Source of the DNA: Gemmatimonadota bacterium | Lineage (GTDB): Bacteria; Gemmatimonadota; Gemmatimonadetes; Gemmatimonadales; Gemmatimonadaceae | DNA: 64,000 nt | Direction of reading: 5' to 3' | Assembly (NCBI GenBank): GCA_003223455.1 | Contig: QHVE01000018.1 | Coordinates: forward strand, 1 to 64,000 | In this document: one piece after another, positions 34,992-43,747 of the stretch | How the letters are laid out: every line of letters begins with the position of its first letter | Position numbering within the stretch: position 1 is the stretch's first letter | Program-made: the position numbers and the translations under genes | Notes under the pieces: model-generated | The model's database searches: none | Told to the model about the DNA's origin: nothing | What the model saw: only the letters and a program-made list of their open reading frames with translations

Positions 34992-36187
34992 GCCGAGAGG
35001 CCGCTCCCGATCGGTGCCGAGGCGGCGGGTGGATGCTCGGGGAGCCAGAAGTGGAACTGGCTTCCCTGCCGCTCCTGTCCGCTCTTCACCCAGATGCGCC
35101 CGCCGTGCGCCTCCACGACGAGCTTGCAGAATGCCAGCCCGAGGCCGGAGCTCCGCACTCGTGGAATATGCGGCGTCTTCACCTGCTCGAACTTCCGGAA
35201 GATGATGTCGTGATACTCCGGCGGGATGCCGACCCCGTCGTCCGCCACGGTGAACAGGGTGCCGCCGCTGTCCGTGCGTGCACCCAGCGTCACCGTCACC
35301 GATCGCGACGAGTGCGTGAGCGCGTTCTGAATCAGATTGCTGAACACGCGCTTGATCAGCGCCTGGTCCGCATCCACGGGGCGCGCGTCGTTGCCTACCT
35401 CGAGGACGAGGCGAGCGCGCTCCTGCTGCACACGGATCTCCCACTCGCGCGCGACCTCGCCGAGGAGCGTCGGAGGAGCGAGCCGCTCGAGATGCAGTGC
35501 GAGGCGCGACTCCTCCAGTCGCGCCACCTCGAGGAGGTCCTCGATCAGCGCGAGCAGGTCCTGGGCACGCTTCTCCGTCTCGCCGAGCGCCTTGCGCTGA
35601 TTCTCGGTGAGTGTGCCGAAGTCCCCGTCGATCAGCATCTCCATCGCGCCGATCACCGACGTGAGCGGCGACTTGAGGTCGTGCACGATCATCTTCATGA
35701 GATCGTCGCGAACCTTCTCGAGCTCCTTCTGCTTGCGCAGGCTCTCCTCGAGCGCGTCGGTGGCCGCCTTCAGCTTGAGCAGCGAGCGCACGCGCGCGCC
35801 GAGCACCAGCCGGTTGTGCGGCTTGGTGAGGAAGTCGTCGCCCCCCGCCTCGATCGCCTTCACGCGGTCGGTCGTATCGTTGAGCGCCGTCACGAAGATG
35901 ACGGGGATGCGTGCCGTGCGAGGATCGCGCTTGATGCGCCGACAGACCTCGAAGCCGGTCGAGCGATCGTCGACGCCCAGATCGCCCGCGGGCATCGAGA
36001 CGTCGAGGATGCAGAGGTCGGGATGGCGCTCCGCGCACACTCGAAGCGCCGACGGGCCGTCATAGGCCGCGACGGCGCGGAAGCCGAGGACGTGCAGTTG
36101 GTCGAACAGGAGCTCCACGTTCGCGGGCACGTCGTCCGCGACGAGGATGAGGGGTGCGTCGGCCGGAGGTGGGGCCAGCTCGGTCAT
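34988..36187 (-). CDS. receiver-domain/histidine kinase hybrid sensor protein
   Basis: In this 399-residue cytoplasmic protein the receiver domain comes first (LILVADDVPANVELLFDQL; phospho-acceptor Asp in CILDVSM; Lys in FLTKPHN). A coiled-coil linker, HisKA (MKMIVHDLKSPLTSVIGAM) and HATPase domain (NLIQNALTHSS, DDGVGIPPE, SSGLGLAFCK) follow. No membrane segment or sensor domain is present, so it probably takes phosphate or a signal from another kinase. ATG 36187 is the start. Its operon position, with mtaB and miaB behind and a barrel protein ahead, does not reveal its target. Confidence 0.92.
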   Translation of the reverse strand: MTELAPPPADAPLILVADDVPANVELLFDQLHVLGFRAVAAYDGPSALRVCAERHPDLCILDVSMPAGDLGVDDRSTGFEVCRRIKRDPRTARIPVIFVTALNDTTDRVKAIEAGGDDFLTKPHNRLVLGARVRSLLKLKAATDALEESLRKQKELEKVRDDLMKMIVHDLKSPLTSVIGAMEMLIDGDFGTLTENQRKALGETEKRAQDLLALIEDLLEVARLEESRLALHLERLAPPTLLGEVAREWEIRVQQERARLVLEVGNDARPVDADQALIKRVFSNLIQNALTHSSRSVTVTLGARTDSGGTLFTVADDGVGIPPEYHDIIFRKFEQVKTPHIPRVRSSGLGLAFCKLVVEAHGGRIWVKSGQERQGSQFHFWLPEHPPAASAPIGSGLSA

Positions 36188-36191
36188 GCGG

Positions 36192-37340
36192 TCAGGGCCG
36201 GACGGTGAGACCTGCGCTGATCGTCCACGCCGACTCGCGCAGATCGGTGGCGCTCGACACCGGGGTGCGCAGCGCCCGGATGCCGGTCACGTCGAGCGCG
36301 ATGCGGCCGCGCGCGAACAGCGTCCCGAGTCCGAGGGACGCGCTGTTCTCCTTCACCGCGGAGTTCGGCAGCCCGAACGGCAGGGTACGCGTGCGCGCAC
36401 CAGCGCGAACCTGTATGGCGCGCTGTCCCCACCGTGGGCCAAGGACGTCGGCGCCGACGCTCGTATCCCAGCCGTCGTAGATCGGCACCGCCGGCGACCC
36501 GAGTCCCTGCATCCGCGTCCAGCTCTCCTTCGACGTCCGCGCGGCGATCGTCGTGCCGCGGATGCCGACGTAGGCCGCGCTGAACGACATGCGGTCGGGC
36601 ACGTTCGCGTTGGCGAGCGTCGTGTCGGAGTGCTTCACCGACATCGCGCCCCCCTTGCGGAACGACGCCGCGAGGCCGATGGCATTGTGGATGAACACCG
36701 ATGCTCCGGCGGAGATCGCGGTGCCGACGTAGGTGACCGTCGAGGTGTCGGCGATCGGAGCGAACCGTAGGCTGTCGTCGAAGCGCTGCGTGCTGCGGAG
36801 GCGATTGTCGCCAGTGATCGCGTGGCCGCCGACGCCGAGCCTGAGCCAGCTCGCGGGGGACCACGCCACCGCGAGGCGCACGTCCGCGATCGCCCCATCA
36901 CTCTTGAAGAAGTTGGTCGTCGGCAGCGTCTCGCCGCCGACCGTCTCGATGCGACGCTCGTTCGTCTCGAAGCTGCGGTCGAGAAAGTTCGAGAGCGCGA
37001 GGCCGGCCATGACGTTCTGCCGCAGCGGGAAGGCGAGAACCGTGAGCGGATGACGCGCGATGCGCGCACTCTCCGTCCCCGCGCCGACGGTCAGCTGCCG
37101 GAATTCCGGCTCCCCCTGCACATACAGCGCGCCTCCACCGAGACTCGGCAGGGCAGCCGGATTGGTGGACGACAGCGGATCGAACTCCGTCATGCCACCG
37201 CCGGTGCCGAGCGCGCGCGTGCTCATTCCGCTCGTGGGATAGCCGAAGCCCTGCGTGCTGAGCGTGCCTTGCGCGCGAGCGAGCGTCGGAACGGCGAGCG
37301 CGGTGGCGAGCAGCAGCGCCGCACATGGTCGAATGGTCAT
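36192..37340 (-). CDS. outer-membrane barrel protein, PorV/FadL-like
   Basis: The 382-residue protein has a signal peptide (CAALLLATALAVPTLARAQ). The early segment GMSTRALGTGGGMTEFDPLSSTNPAAL is characteristic of the PorV/FadL type, where a luminal N terminus precedes a 14-strand barrel. The rest alternates as membrane strands (LTVLAFPLRQNVMAGLALS). It may carry hydrophobic compounds or serve an assembly role. Its start overlaps the preceding lipoprotein gene by four bases, suggesting a joint function. Confidence 0.78.
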   Translation of the reverse strand: MTIRPCAALLLATALAVPTLARAQGTLSTQGFGYPTSGMSTRALGTGGGMTEFDPLSSTNPAALPSLGGGALYVQGEPEFRQLTVGAGTESARIARHPLTVLAFPLRQNVMAGLALSNFLDRSFETNERRIETVGGETLPTTNFFKSDGAIADVRLAVAWSPASWLRLGVGGHAITGDNRLRSTQRFDDSLRFAPIADTSTVTYVGTAISAGASVFIHNAIGLAASFRKGGAMSVKHSDTTLANANVPDRMSFSAAYVGIRGTTIAARTSKESWTRMQGLGSPAVPIYDGWDTSVGADVLGPRWGQRAIQVRAGARTRTLPFGLPNSAVKENSASLGLGTLFARGRIALDVTGIRALRTPVSSATDLRESAWTISAGLTVRP

Positions 37341-38605
37341 GGCAACCCGAAGCCGCGGCGCGGCACGTAGGTGATGCGAAGTCGCGGACGGAGCGAGACC
37401 GAGCCTTCATTGGACACGAAGTCCAGCTCCGCGGCGGACGACGCTTCCTGCTTCGCCCGGAGGACGACCGAGCGGTTGCTGTTCTGCGAGCCGACCTCAC
37501 GCCAGGCGCGGAACAGGCTCACGAGCTCGATGCTGCGCAGCCCGACGTCCTTCGGCACCAGGCGCACCGAATCCAGGCCAATGCTGCTGCCCGACCCCGA
37601 GAACTTCACGATCGTGCCGACGTCGGTGATCTTCGCGCCGGAGAGGACCGGATCCACGAGCATGGCCGTAGTGTCCGAAGACGACGCCACGACGCGCGAC
37701 TGGAGCTGGTTCAGGAGCAGCGACGCACGGATGACTTGCACCGAATCCACGAGGATCGTCGGAAGGTCGAACTGCAGATAGGTGCGCGCGCCGCCCACAC
37801 CGCCCACCGCGAGGACGCCGGTCCCGGGAATCGGCAGCGCCCCAGAGACGATGATGGGATACATCGCGTAGACGGTGGCGGTCTCGTCGTTCGCCGGCGT
37901 GTTGGACTGCAGAAGCACCGTGTCGCGGCTCACCAGGGTATCGGGCGTCACCCGGAAGGTGAGCCTCGGCGCGTAGACGGATCCGGCGACGCGGAGCTTG
38001 ACGCCACTCTGCGCGGAGGTGATGCGCAGCCCGACTCGCAGGTGCGCGCCGGCGGCCGACTTCGCCAGGACGACGTCGTTGCTGATCGGCAGCGGCAGCG
38101 TATCGCGGATCTCCGAGACCGCGAACGTCCGCGTGCCGATGAGCCGGTCGGGACGGAAGAGCGGGACGAGCGCGCTCTTGAGCGTGTCCGCGGCGGTCGT
38201 GTCGACGTCGAACATGTCGATCGTCACCGGGGCCTTCGGGCGCCCCACGGTCGTGTCGACGACGATGAAGATCCGCGCGCTGTCGACTCGCGTGATCGCG
38301 CTGTCGGCGGCGGCGTTCGGGTGGCGGAAGGTATTCGGCAGCGTGTCGAACCGGATCACGACCCGCACGTCGGCCGTATCGCCCTGCGCGAGCATGGTGA
38401 AGTCGCGCGTCGCTCCGAACTGGGGATATCCGGTGAGCGTCGAATCGGTCACGACGACGCCGATGAGCGTCGTGTCGCGAAGCGTGGCGCTCTGATCGCC
38501 GCACAGATCTGGACAGCCGAGCGACCCGGTGACCTCCTCCGTGCACGCCACCAGACCAAGCATCAGAAGCGCTCCGAGAGCGCCTCGAAGAATCCGTTCA
38601 GGCAA
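37337..38605 (-). CDS. lipoprotein of unknown function
   Basis: The 422-residue protein has a lipoprotein signal (LGALLMLGLVACTEE; Cys about residue 21) and then beta-rich sequence containing repeated valine/threonine/aspartate strands (VRVVIRFDTLPNTF, TYLQFDLPTILVDSVQVIRASLLL). The latter resembles the DNRLRE-type adhesion-like domains in which YLQFDL recurs, and ends in RLRITYVPR. The start codon is TTG 38605. It is directly followed by the barrel gene in an overlapping pair. I cannot assign a role. Confidence 0.72.
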   Translation of the reverse strand: MPERILRGALGALLMLGLVACTEEVTGSLGCPDLCGDQSATLRDTTLIGVVVTDSTLTGYPQFGATRDFTMLAQGDTADVRVVIRFDTLPNTFRHPNAAADSAITRVDSARIFIVVDTTVGRPKAPVTIDMFDVDTTAADTLKSALVPLFRPDRLIGTRTFAVSEIRDTLPLPISNDVVLAKSAAGAHLRVGLRITSAQSGVKLRVAGSVYAPRLTFRVTPDTLVSRDTVLLQSNTPANDETATVYAMYPIIVSGALPIPGTGVLAVGGVGGARTYLQFDLPTILVDSVQVIRASLLLNQLQSRVVASSSDTTAMLVDPVLSGAKITDVGTIVKFSGSGSSIGLDSVRLVPKDVGLRSIELVSLFRAWREVGSQNSNRSVVLRAKQEASSAAELDFVSNEGSVSLRPRLRITYVPRRGFGLP

Positions 38606-38641
38606 GACTTACACTCCGTCCGTCGTCACGCGCCGGCGCCC

Positions 38642-39079
38642 TCATGGGCGCCCCAGCGACGTGGGGGTGAATGCGTGCGGCAACAACTCCGACATGTTCC
38701 ATCGCGCCTCCGCGCCGCTGCGCGTGACGCTCAGCACTGGAAGCGCCGGCGCGAACTCCATCAAGACCTGCCGGCAGATGCCGCAGGGGGGCGTGGGAAC
38801 CTCGGCCTCCGTGGCGATCACGAGAGCCTCGAAATCCCGGAGACCCCGCACGACCGCCGCGCCAACCGCGACACGCTCGGCGCACATTCCCGCCGGGTAC
38901 GACGCGTTCTCAACATTACACCCTTCAACCACCATTCCGTTCACGGCGAGCAGAGCGGCCCCCACGCGAAACCCCGAATACGGCGCGTATGCCCGCTCCA
39001 TCGCCAACCCGGCGCGCTCGCGAAGCGTCCGCCAGGCGTCTGGCGACGGCTCGTGCCGCGCCTCCAACCCCCCACTCAA
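38642..39079 (-). CDS. cdd: cytidine deaminase
   Basis: This enzyme (145 residues) deaminates cytidine and deoxycytidine in pyrimidine salvage. It is the small homotetrameric type, with [18 protein letters not shown] (zinc ligand Cys and catalytic Glu) and [12 protein letters not shown]. The [17 protein letters not shown] segment starts the core. I chose TTG 39079, which overlaps the deoB stop (TTGA) and has GGAG eight bases upstream; a later ATG would remove the first helix. With deoB and alr it forms an overlapping operon. Confidence 0.92.
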   Translation of the reverse strand: MSGGLEARHEPSPDAWRTLRERAGLAMERAYAPYSGFRVGAALLAVNGMVVEGCNVENASYPAGMCAERVAVGAAVVRGLRDFEALVIATEAEVPTPPCGICRQVLMEFAPALPVLSVTRSGAEARWNMSELLPHAFTPTSLGRP

Positions 39080-40248
39080 TGTCCGCGCTCCAGCAGCGGC
39101 AGAAACGATGCTCCTCGTCCGCGGAATCCGACGTTCAGCCACTCCGCCACCGTCGCGCCCAGATCCGAGAACGTCCCGCGCTCCCCCAGCGAGACCGCGT
39201 GGACGGGAGCGCCCAGGGCCAGCAGAGGCACATACTCCCTGGCGTGATCCGTCGAGGGCGTCGTCGGATCGTTGCCATGGTCGGCCGTGATGAAGAGCAA
39301 GTCGTCCTCGCGCAGGGCGGAGCGGATCGCCGGGAGGGCGTGATCGAACTCGCGAAGCGCCCCCTCGAACCCTGCCGGGTCGTTGCGATGCCCGTACAGC
39401 GTGTCGAAATCTACCAGATTGGCGAACAGCAACCCACCCTGCTCCCCGCGAAGCCACTCGAGGATGGCCTGGATCCCCTCCGTGTTCCCCCGGGTGTGCC
39501 GCGCGCGCAGGGCCCGGCCAGCGAAAAGATCGTCGACCTTCCCGACGCCGGCGCGAGGCACCCCGGCGGCCGCGAGATCGTCGAGGAGCGTCTCGTCGGG
39601 AGGCGCGAGGGCAAAGTCACGGCGGTTGTCCGTCCGAACGTACGCGCCCGGCTGACCCACGAACGGTCGGGCGATCACGCGCGACACGTCGTGCGGGGCG
39701 ACGAGCATGGCGCGCGCGGCCTCACAGGCCACGTAGAGCTCCTCGAGGGGCACGACCGCCTCGTGAGCCGCGACCTGGAACACCGAGTCCGCCGAGGTAT
39801 AGACGATGAGCTTTCCCGTCGCCTCGTGCTCGGCACCCAGCCGCGCGATGATCTCCGTCCCGCTGGCCGGCACGTTGCCGATCACACCCCGCCCCGTCTC
39901 GCGCGAGAAGCGGTCGAGCAGCTCCCGGGGAAAGCCGTGAGGGTACGTGGGAAACGCGCGCTTCAGGTGCAGCCCGGCGATCTCCCAGTGCCCCGTCGTA
40001 CTGTCCTTTCCCGCCGACGCCGGGCGCATCTTCCCCCACGCGCCCTGCGGCGCTGCGGTCGGCGCGACGCCGGCGATCGACGCGATGTTGCCAAGCCCCG
40101 CCGCGGCGAGATTGGGAAGCGACAGTCCGCCCCGAGCGCGCGCCAGGTTCCCGAGCGTGTCGCTGCCCGAATCACCATAGTCCGCAGCATCGGGCGCCGC
40201 TCCGACGCCGACGCCGTCGAGCACCAGGATCACCGCGCGACGTCTCAC
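39076..40248 (-). CDS. deoB: phosphopentomutase
   Basis: The 390-residue enzyme interconverts ribose-1-phosphate and ribose-5-phosphate in nucleoside breakdown. It belongs to the alkaline-phosphatase superfamily: the N-terminal [21 protein letters not shown] has the metal-binding Asp; [25 protein letters not shown] and [21 protein letters not shown] carry further metal ligands. GTG 40248 overlaps the alr stop. It fits with the cytidine deaminase gene downstream as a nucleoside salvage pair. Confidence 0.95.
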   Translation of the reverse strand: MRRRAVILVLDGVGVGAAPDAADYGDSGSDTLGNLARARGGLSLPNLAAAGLGNIASIAGVAPTAAPQGAWGKMRPASAGKDSTTGHWEIAGLHLKRAFPTYPHGFPRELLDRFSRETGRGVIGNVPASGTEIIARLGAEHEATGKLIVYTSADSVFQVAAHEAVVPLEELYVACEAARAMLVAPHDVSRVIARPFVGQPGAYVRTDNRRDFALAPPDETLLDDLAAAGVPRAGVGKVDDLFAGRALRARHTRGNTEGIQAILEWLRGEQGGLLFANLVDFDTLYGHRNDPAGFEGALREFDHALPAIRSALREDDLLFITADHGNDPTTPSTDHAREYVPLLALGAPVHAVSLGERGTFSDLGATVAEWLNVGFRGRGASFLPLLERGH

Positions 40249-41327
40249 GCCGCAGCCTCGGACTCCTCGGCCTCACGGTGGACGCGCGGAAGCCGCGTGC
40301 GCAGTCCCGTGAGGAGCTCGTACGGAGACAGCTCGCCGAGCTCGGCGAGCTCGCTCACCGTGATGACGTCATCGCCGTCGTGGCCCAGCAGAGTGACCAC
40401 GTCGCCGAGCGCCGCATCCGTGTCCGTCACATCGAGCATCGTCATGTCCATCGTCACCCGCCCCGCGACGTGGATGCGATGTCCGCCGAGCAGGGCGACG
40501 CCCCGATTGCCCAGAGCGCGTCGGTAGCCGTCGGCATACCCCACCGGCACGGTGGCGATGCGTCGCTCGCCAGGCGCACGCCAGGTGGCGCCATAGCTCA
40601 CCGTGTCGCCCTCGGAGAGGGTGCGGATCTCGACGATGCGTGCCCGAAGCGCCACGACAGGCTCGGGTACGAGCGCTCCTCCGACGCGCGAGGCGACGCC
40701 GTAGAGGAAGATCCCCGGCCGGCAGAGCGACCACCGGGACGGGGCGTTCGCTTCCACCGCCGGACCGTTTTCGGCGTGTATCAGTGCGGGACGCTCGGGC
40801 AGCTCGGCGAGCGCTTCCTCGAATCGCGCCTCCTGCTGCTCGCGGCTGCCGTCGTCGAGATCGGCGGAGTGGAAGTGCGTGAAGACACCGGCCGGTCGCG
40901 TGCGCACGAGGATGTCGCGGTACCAGCTCATGCGATCCCATCGAAGCCCAGCGCGCGACATCCCGGTATCGATCTGGAGGTGCCAATCGCGGCCAGTGCG
41001 CGCCCACGACTCCATCACCGCCGGGTCGCCGAGTCCCGGGGTGAGATCGGCCCGGCGCATCGCATCGATCTCGGTGCGAAGGATCGGCGTGAACACGATG
41101 ATCGGCCGGGTGATGCCCCCGCGGCGTAGCTCCTCACCCTCGGCGACCGTCGCGACGCCGTAGCCCCACGGCGAGAGCTCCTCGAGCGCGAGCGCCACGT
41201 GCAGTGCACCGAGGCCGTAGCCGTCGGCCTTCACCATGGGGAGAAGCGGCACGCCAGCGCGCGCCGACACGGCGGCCCCGTTGCGGCGCAGCGCGGCCAG
41301 GTCCACCTCGACCCAGGCGCGTGTCAT
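40245..41327 (-). CDS. alr: alanine racemase
   Basis: Alanine racemase (360 residues) makes D-alanine for peptidoglycan, using pyridoxal phosphate on Lys in VKADGYGLGAL. The N-terminal ARAWVEVDLAALRRN-type opening (here TRAWVEVDLAALRRN), HLQIDTGMSRAGLRW and FTHFHSADL follow. The second catalytic residue, Tyr in SYGATWRAP, and VPVGYADGYRRAL and GRVTMDMTMLDV are present. ATG 41327 begins the protein; upstream track is shadow. It diverges from mazG across a 59-base gap. Confidence 0.95.
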   Translation of the reverse strand: MTRAWVEVDLAALRRNGAAVSARAGVPLLPMVKADGYGLGALHVALALEELSPWGYGVATVAEGEELRRGGITRPIIVFTPILRTEIDAMRRADLTPGLGDPAVMESWARTGRDWHLQIDTGMSRAGLRWDRMSWYRDILVRTRPAGVFTHFHSADLDDGSREQQEARFEEALAELPERPALIHAENGPAVEANAPSRWSLCRPGIFLYGVASRVGGALVPEPVVALRARIVEIRTLSEGDTVSYGATWRAPGERRIATVPVGYADGYRRALGNRGVALLGGHRIHVAGRVTMDMTMLDVTDTDAALGDVVTLLGHDGDDVITVSELAELGELSPYELLTGLRTRLPRVHREAEESEAAA

Positions 41328-41386
41328 CGGACGGCGCGGTGCGCTATCATGTGAAGACTGAACAAGATACGGAGCCGAGAAGAGCG

Positions 41387-42148
41387 ATGCAAGAAAAGCC
41401 GGGACTCGATGAGACGCTGGAGTTGATGAAGGACCTGCGTCGCCGCTGCGAATGGGACGCGGCACAAACGCACGAGTCGCTCCGGCCCTACTTGCTCGAG
41501 GAAGCGTACGAGGTCGATGACGCGATTCGATCCGGCAACGACGCGCTTCTGCGCGAGGAGCTGGGCGATCTGCTGCTGCAGGTCCTCTTCCACAGTGTAG
41601 TGGCGGAGGAGCGTGGAGCGTTCGACTTCGGAGACGTGGCGGAAGGTTTCCTCCGCAAGATGAAGTCTCGGCACCCGCACCTCTACGAAGGGGGCGAGCG
41701 CCAGAGCTGGGAGGGGATGAAGGCGAGAAAGCGCGACAGCATCGTGGACGGACTGCCGGCAGATCTGCCTTCCCTGCACCGCGCCTTCCGCCTGCAGGAT
41801 CGCGCCGCGGGGGTCGGGTTCGACTGGCCCGACGCATCGGGCGCGGCAGAGAAAGTGGAGGAGGAGCTGGCCGAGGTACGCGCCGAAGTCGCAGGCGGCG
41901 CCGAGCCGTTGGCACACGGCGTCCCCGATGCGCGGCTCGAGGAGGAACTGGGCGACCTGCTGTTCTCCGTGGTGAATCTCTCCCGCAAGCTCGGCGTGCA
42001 TCCGTCGCTGGCGCTCGACAAGGCGAACGTGAAGTTCGCGGCGCGCTTTCAGGGTATCGAGCGACTGGCACGTGAGCGAGGAATCGATGTACGGACGGCG
42101 GGATTGGAGACGCTGGATGCGCTTTGGGATGAAGTGAAACGAGGGTGA
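41387..42148 (+). CDS. mazG: nucleoside triphosphate pyrophosphohydrolase MazG
   Basis: MazG (253 residues) hydrolyses nucleoside triphosphates to monophosphates, cleaning the nucleotide pool. Two tandem MazG domains are seen: RCEWDAAQTHESLRPYLLEEAYEV with EELGDLLLQVLFHSVVAEE, and later EEELAEVRAEV with EEELGDLLFSVVNLSRKLG, both with the EExxE-type metal sites. The ATG at 41387 follows AGAAGAG. One of only three plus-strand genes in the window; it converges on asnS through an inverted repeat. Confidence 0.94.
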   Translation: MQEKPGLDETLELMKDLRRRCEWDAAQTHESLRPYLLEEAYEVDDAIRSGNDALLREELGDLLLQVLFHSVVAEERGAFDFGDVAEGFLRKMKSRHPHLYEGGERQSWEGMKARKRDSIVDGLPADLPSLHRAFRLQDRAAGVGFDWPDASGAAEKVEEELAEVRAEVAGGAEPLAHGVPDARLEEELGDLLFSVVNLSRKLGVHPSLALDKANVKFAARFQGIERLARERGIDVRTAGLETLDALWDEVKRG

Positions 42149-42158
42149 GAAAAGCGGT

Positions 42159-42259
42159 GAGTTGGTGAGTTGGAGCTGGTTGGTTGGTCGGTTCACTGGT
42201 TCACCCTCCAACCAACCAGCTATCCAACCAACCAACTCACAGGCTCACGGAGTGAGCCT
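42159..42259. terminator. bidirectional terminator region between mazG and asnS
   Basis: AGCTGGTTGGTTGG at 42174-42187 is perfectly complementary to 42208-42221, and an outer 8-bp pair (GAGTTGGT at 42159-42166 with 42231-42238) extends it. A second perfect hairpin AGGCTCAC-GGA-GTGAGCCT at 42241-42259 covers the end of asnS. The GTTGG/CCAAC repeats look like duplicated units. U-tracts are absent; position between convergent genes supports a terminator role. Confidence 0.6.
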
Positions 42260-43549
42260 GTGCATCAACCTCGGAAACGCGATCACCTCGCGCACGTGCT
42301 GAATGCCGCAGATCCAGGCGACGGTGCGCTCGAGGCCGAGGCCGAAGCCGGCGTGGGTGAAGGTGCCGTATCGGCGCAGATCGAGATACCACTCGTAGGC
42401 GTCGCGCTGCAGCCCTTCCTCGGCGAGGCGCGCGACCAGCTTGTCGTAGTCGTCTTCGCGCTGTGATCCCCCGATGATCTCGCCGTAGCCTTCGGGCGCC
42501 AGCAGGTCGTCGCACAGCACCGTGCGCGGATCGTCCGGGTTCTCCTTCATGTAGAAGGCCTTGGCCTCCTTCGGGTAGTTGAACACGAACACCGGCTTGT
42601 CGTAGTCCGCGACGATGAGCGCTTCGTCCTCCGCGCCGAGGTCGTCCCCCCACTTCGTGTCGCTCCCCTTCCGCTGCACGAGCGCGACCGCATCGGTGTA
42701 GTTCAGCCGCGGGAAGGGCGGCACGATGTTGCGCAGTTTCTCGACGTCGCGCTCCAACTCGGCGAGCTCCGTCGTGCGTCGCTCGAGCACGCGCTGCACG
42801 AGATAGGAGACGAAGTCTTCCTGGAGGCGCATGTTGTCGTTCGAGTCGTTCCACGCCACCTCCGGCTCGATCATCCAGAACTCGGTGAGGTGACGACGCG
42901 TCTTCGACTTCTCGGCGCGGAACGTCGGACCGAAGGTGTAGATCTTCCCGAACGCGGCGGCGGCCGCCTCGCCGTAGAGCTGTCCCGTCTGCGCGAGGTA
43001 CGCGTTCCCCTCCTCGAAGTATTCGGTCGCGAAGAGTCCCGACCGCTCGCCGATCGCCGCGGTGAGGATCGGCGTGTCGACGCGCAGAAAGCCGCGCTCG
43101 TAGAAGTAATCGTGGATGCCCTGCTCCACCTCGTTCCGGATGACCGCGATGGCGCGCTGCCTCGCCGAGCGGAGCCAGAAATGGCGATTGTCGAGCAGGA
43201 AGTCGATCCCGTGCTCCTTGGGTTGGATCGGGTAGTCGCTCGGGCTCGGGCCGATCACCGTGAGGTCAGTCACACCGACCTCCACTCCGCCCGGTGCACG
43301 TGGTTCGGCACGAGCTTCGCCAGTGATCTCCACGGAGGTCTCGGTCGTCAGCTCGGCGAACCGCGCCCACACTTCCGCGGGGACCTGGCTCTTCACGAAG
43401 ACCGACTGACAAATGCCGGTCCCATCTCGCAGGACGGCGAAGGCGATCTTGCCGGACGAGCGGAGGTGGGTGACCCACGCGCGGATCACGACGGTTTGGC
43501 CGGCGTGGGCAGGAAGTTCGGCGATACGGACGAATGGAGCGGAAGACAT
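42245..43549 (-). CDS. asnS: asparaginyl-tRNA synthetase
   Basis: The class II synthetase (434 residues) charges tRNA-Asn. The N-terminal OB-fold anticodon domain includes VIRAWVTHLRSSGKIAFAVLRDG. The catalytic core has motif 2 FGPTFRAEKSKTRRHLTEFWMIEPE and motif 3 GFGLGLERTVAWICG. The HLTEFWMIEPE form fits AsnRS rather than AspRS. ATG 43549 is used; the much longer upstream frame is antisense to the kinase gene. The upstream 198-base gap to the plus-strand kinase probably holds divergent promoters. Confidence 0.95.
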   Translation of the reverse strand: MSSAPFVRIAELPAHAGQTVVIRAWVTHLRSSGKIAFAVLRDGTGICQSVFVKSQVPAEVWARFAELTTETSVEITGEARAEPRAPGGVEVGVTDLTVIGPSPSDYPIQPKEHGIDFLLDNRHFWLRSARQRAIAVIRNEVEQGIHDYFYERGFLRVDTPILTAAIGERSGLFATEYFEEGNAYLAQTGQLYGEAAAAAFGKIYTFGPTFRAEKSKTRRHLTEFWMIEPEVAWNDSNDNMRLQEDFVSYLVQRVLERRTTELAELERDVEKLRNIVPPFPRLNYTDAVALVQRKGSDTKWGDDLGAEDEALIVADYDKPVFVFNYPKEAKAFYMKENPDDPRTVLCDDLLAPEGYGEIIGGSQREDDYDKLVARLAEEGLQRDAYEWYLDLRRYGTFTHAGFGLGLERTVAWICGIQHVREVIAFPRLMHRLTP

Positions 43550-43747
43550 GACGCTGGTGTCGAGCGAGTGGCGCGGCGCCTGCGCCGCACCTAGAATCCC
43601 GATTGCCTGCGCCGACCACTGCGGACTCGGCGGCGGGGCGTCCCGGGCTGAGCCATCAATGGTACACGGCGTCTTCTTCGGATTGAAGGGCGGCATCGGC
43701 GAGCCGCTCGTGCTTCGTTTCTTCACCCGTACGCTTCCCCATTGCAC

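Noticed and set aside
33738-36038. Possible 766-residue fusion extending mtaB upstream through the kinase gene
   Set aside because: The extra N-terminal part is low-complexity shadow of the kinase; mtaB starts at the GTG overlapping the kinase stop.
43550-43747. Extra gene in the 198-base asnS-kinase gap
   Set aside because: No frame with an SD or family similarity; it is more likely a divergent promoter region.
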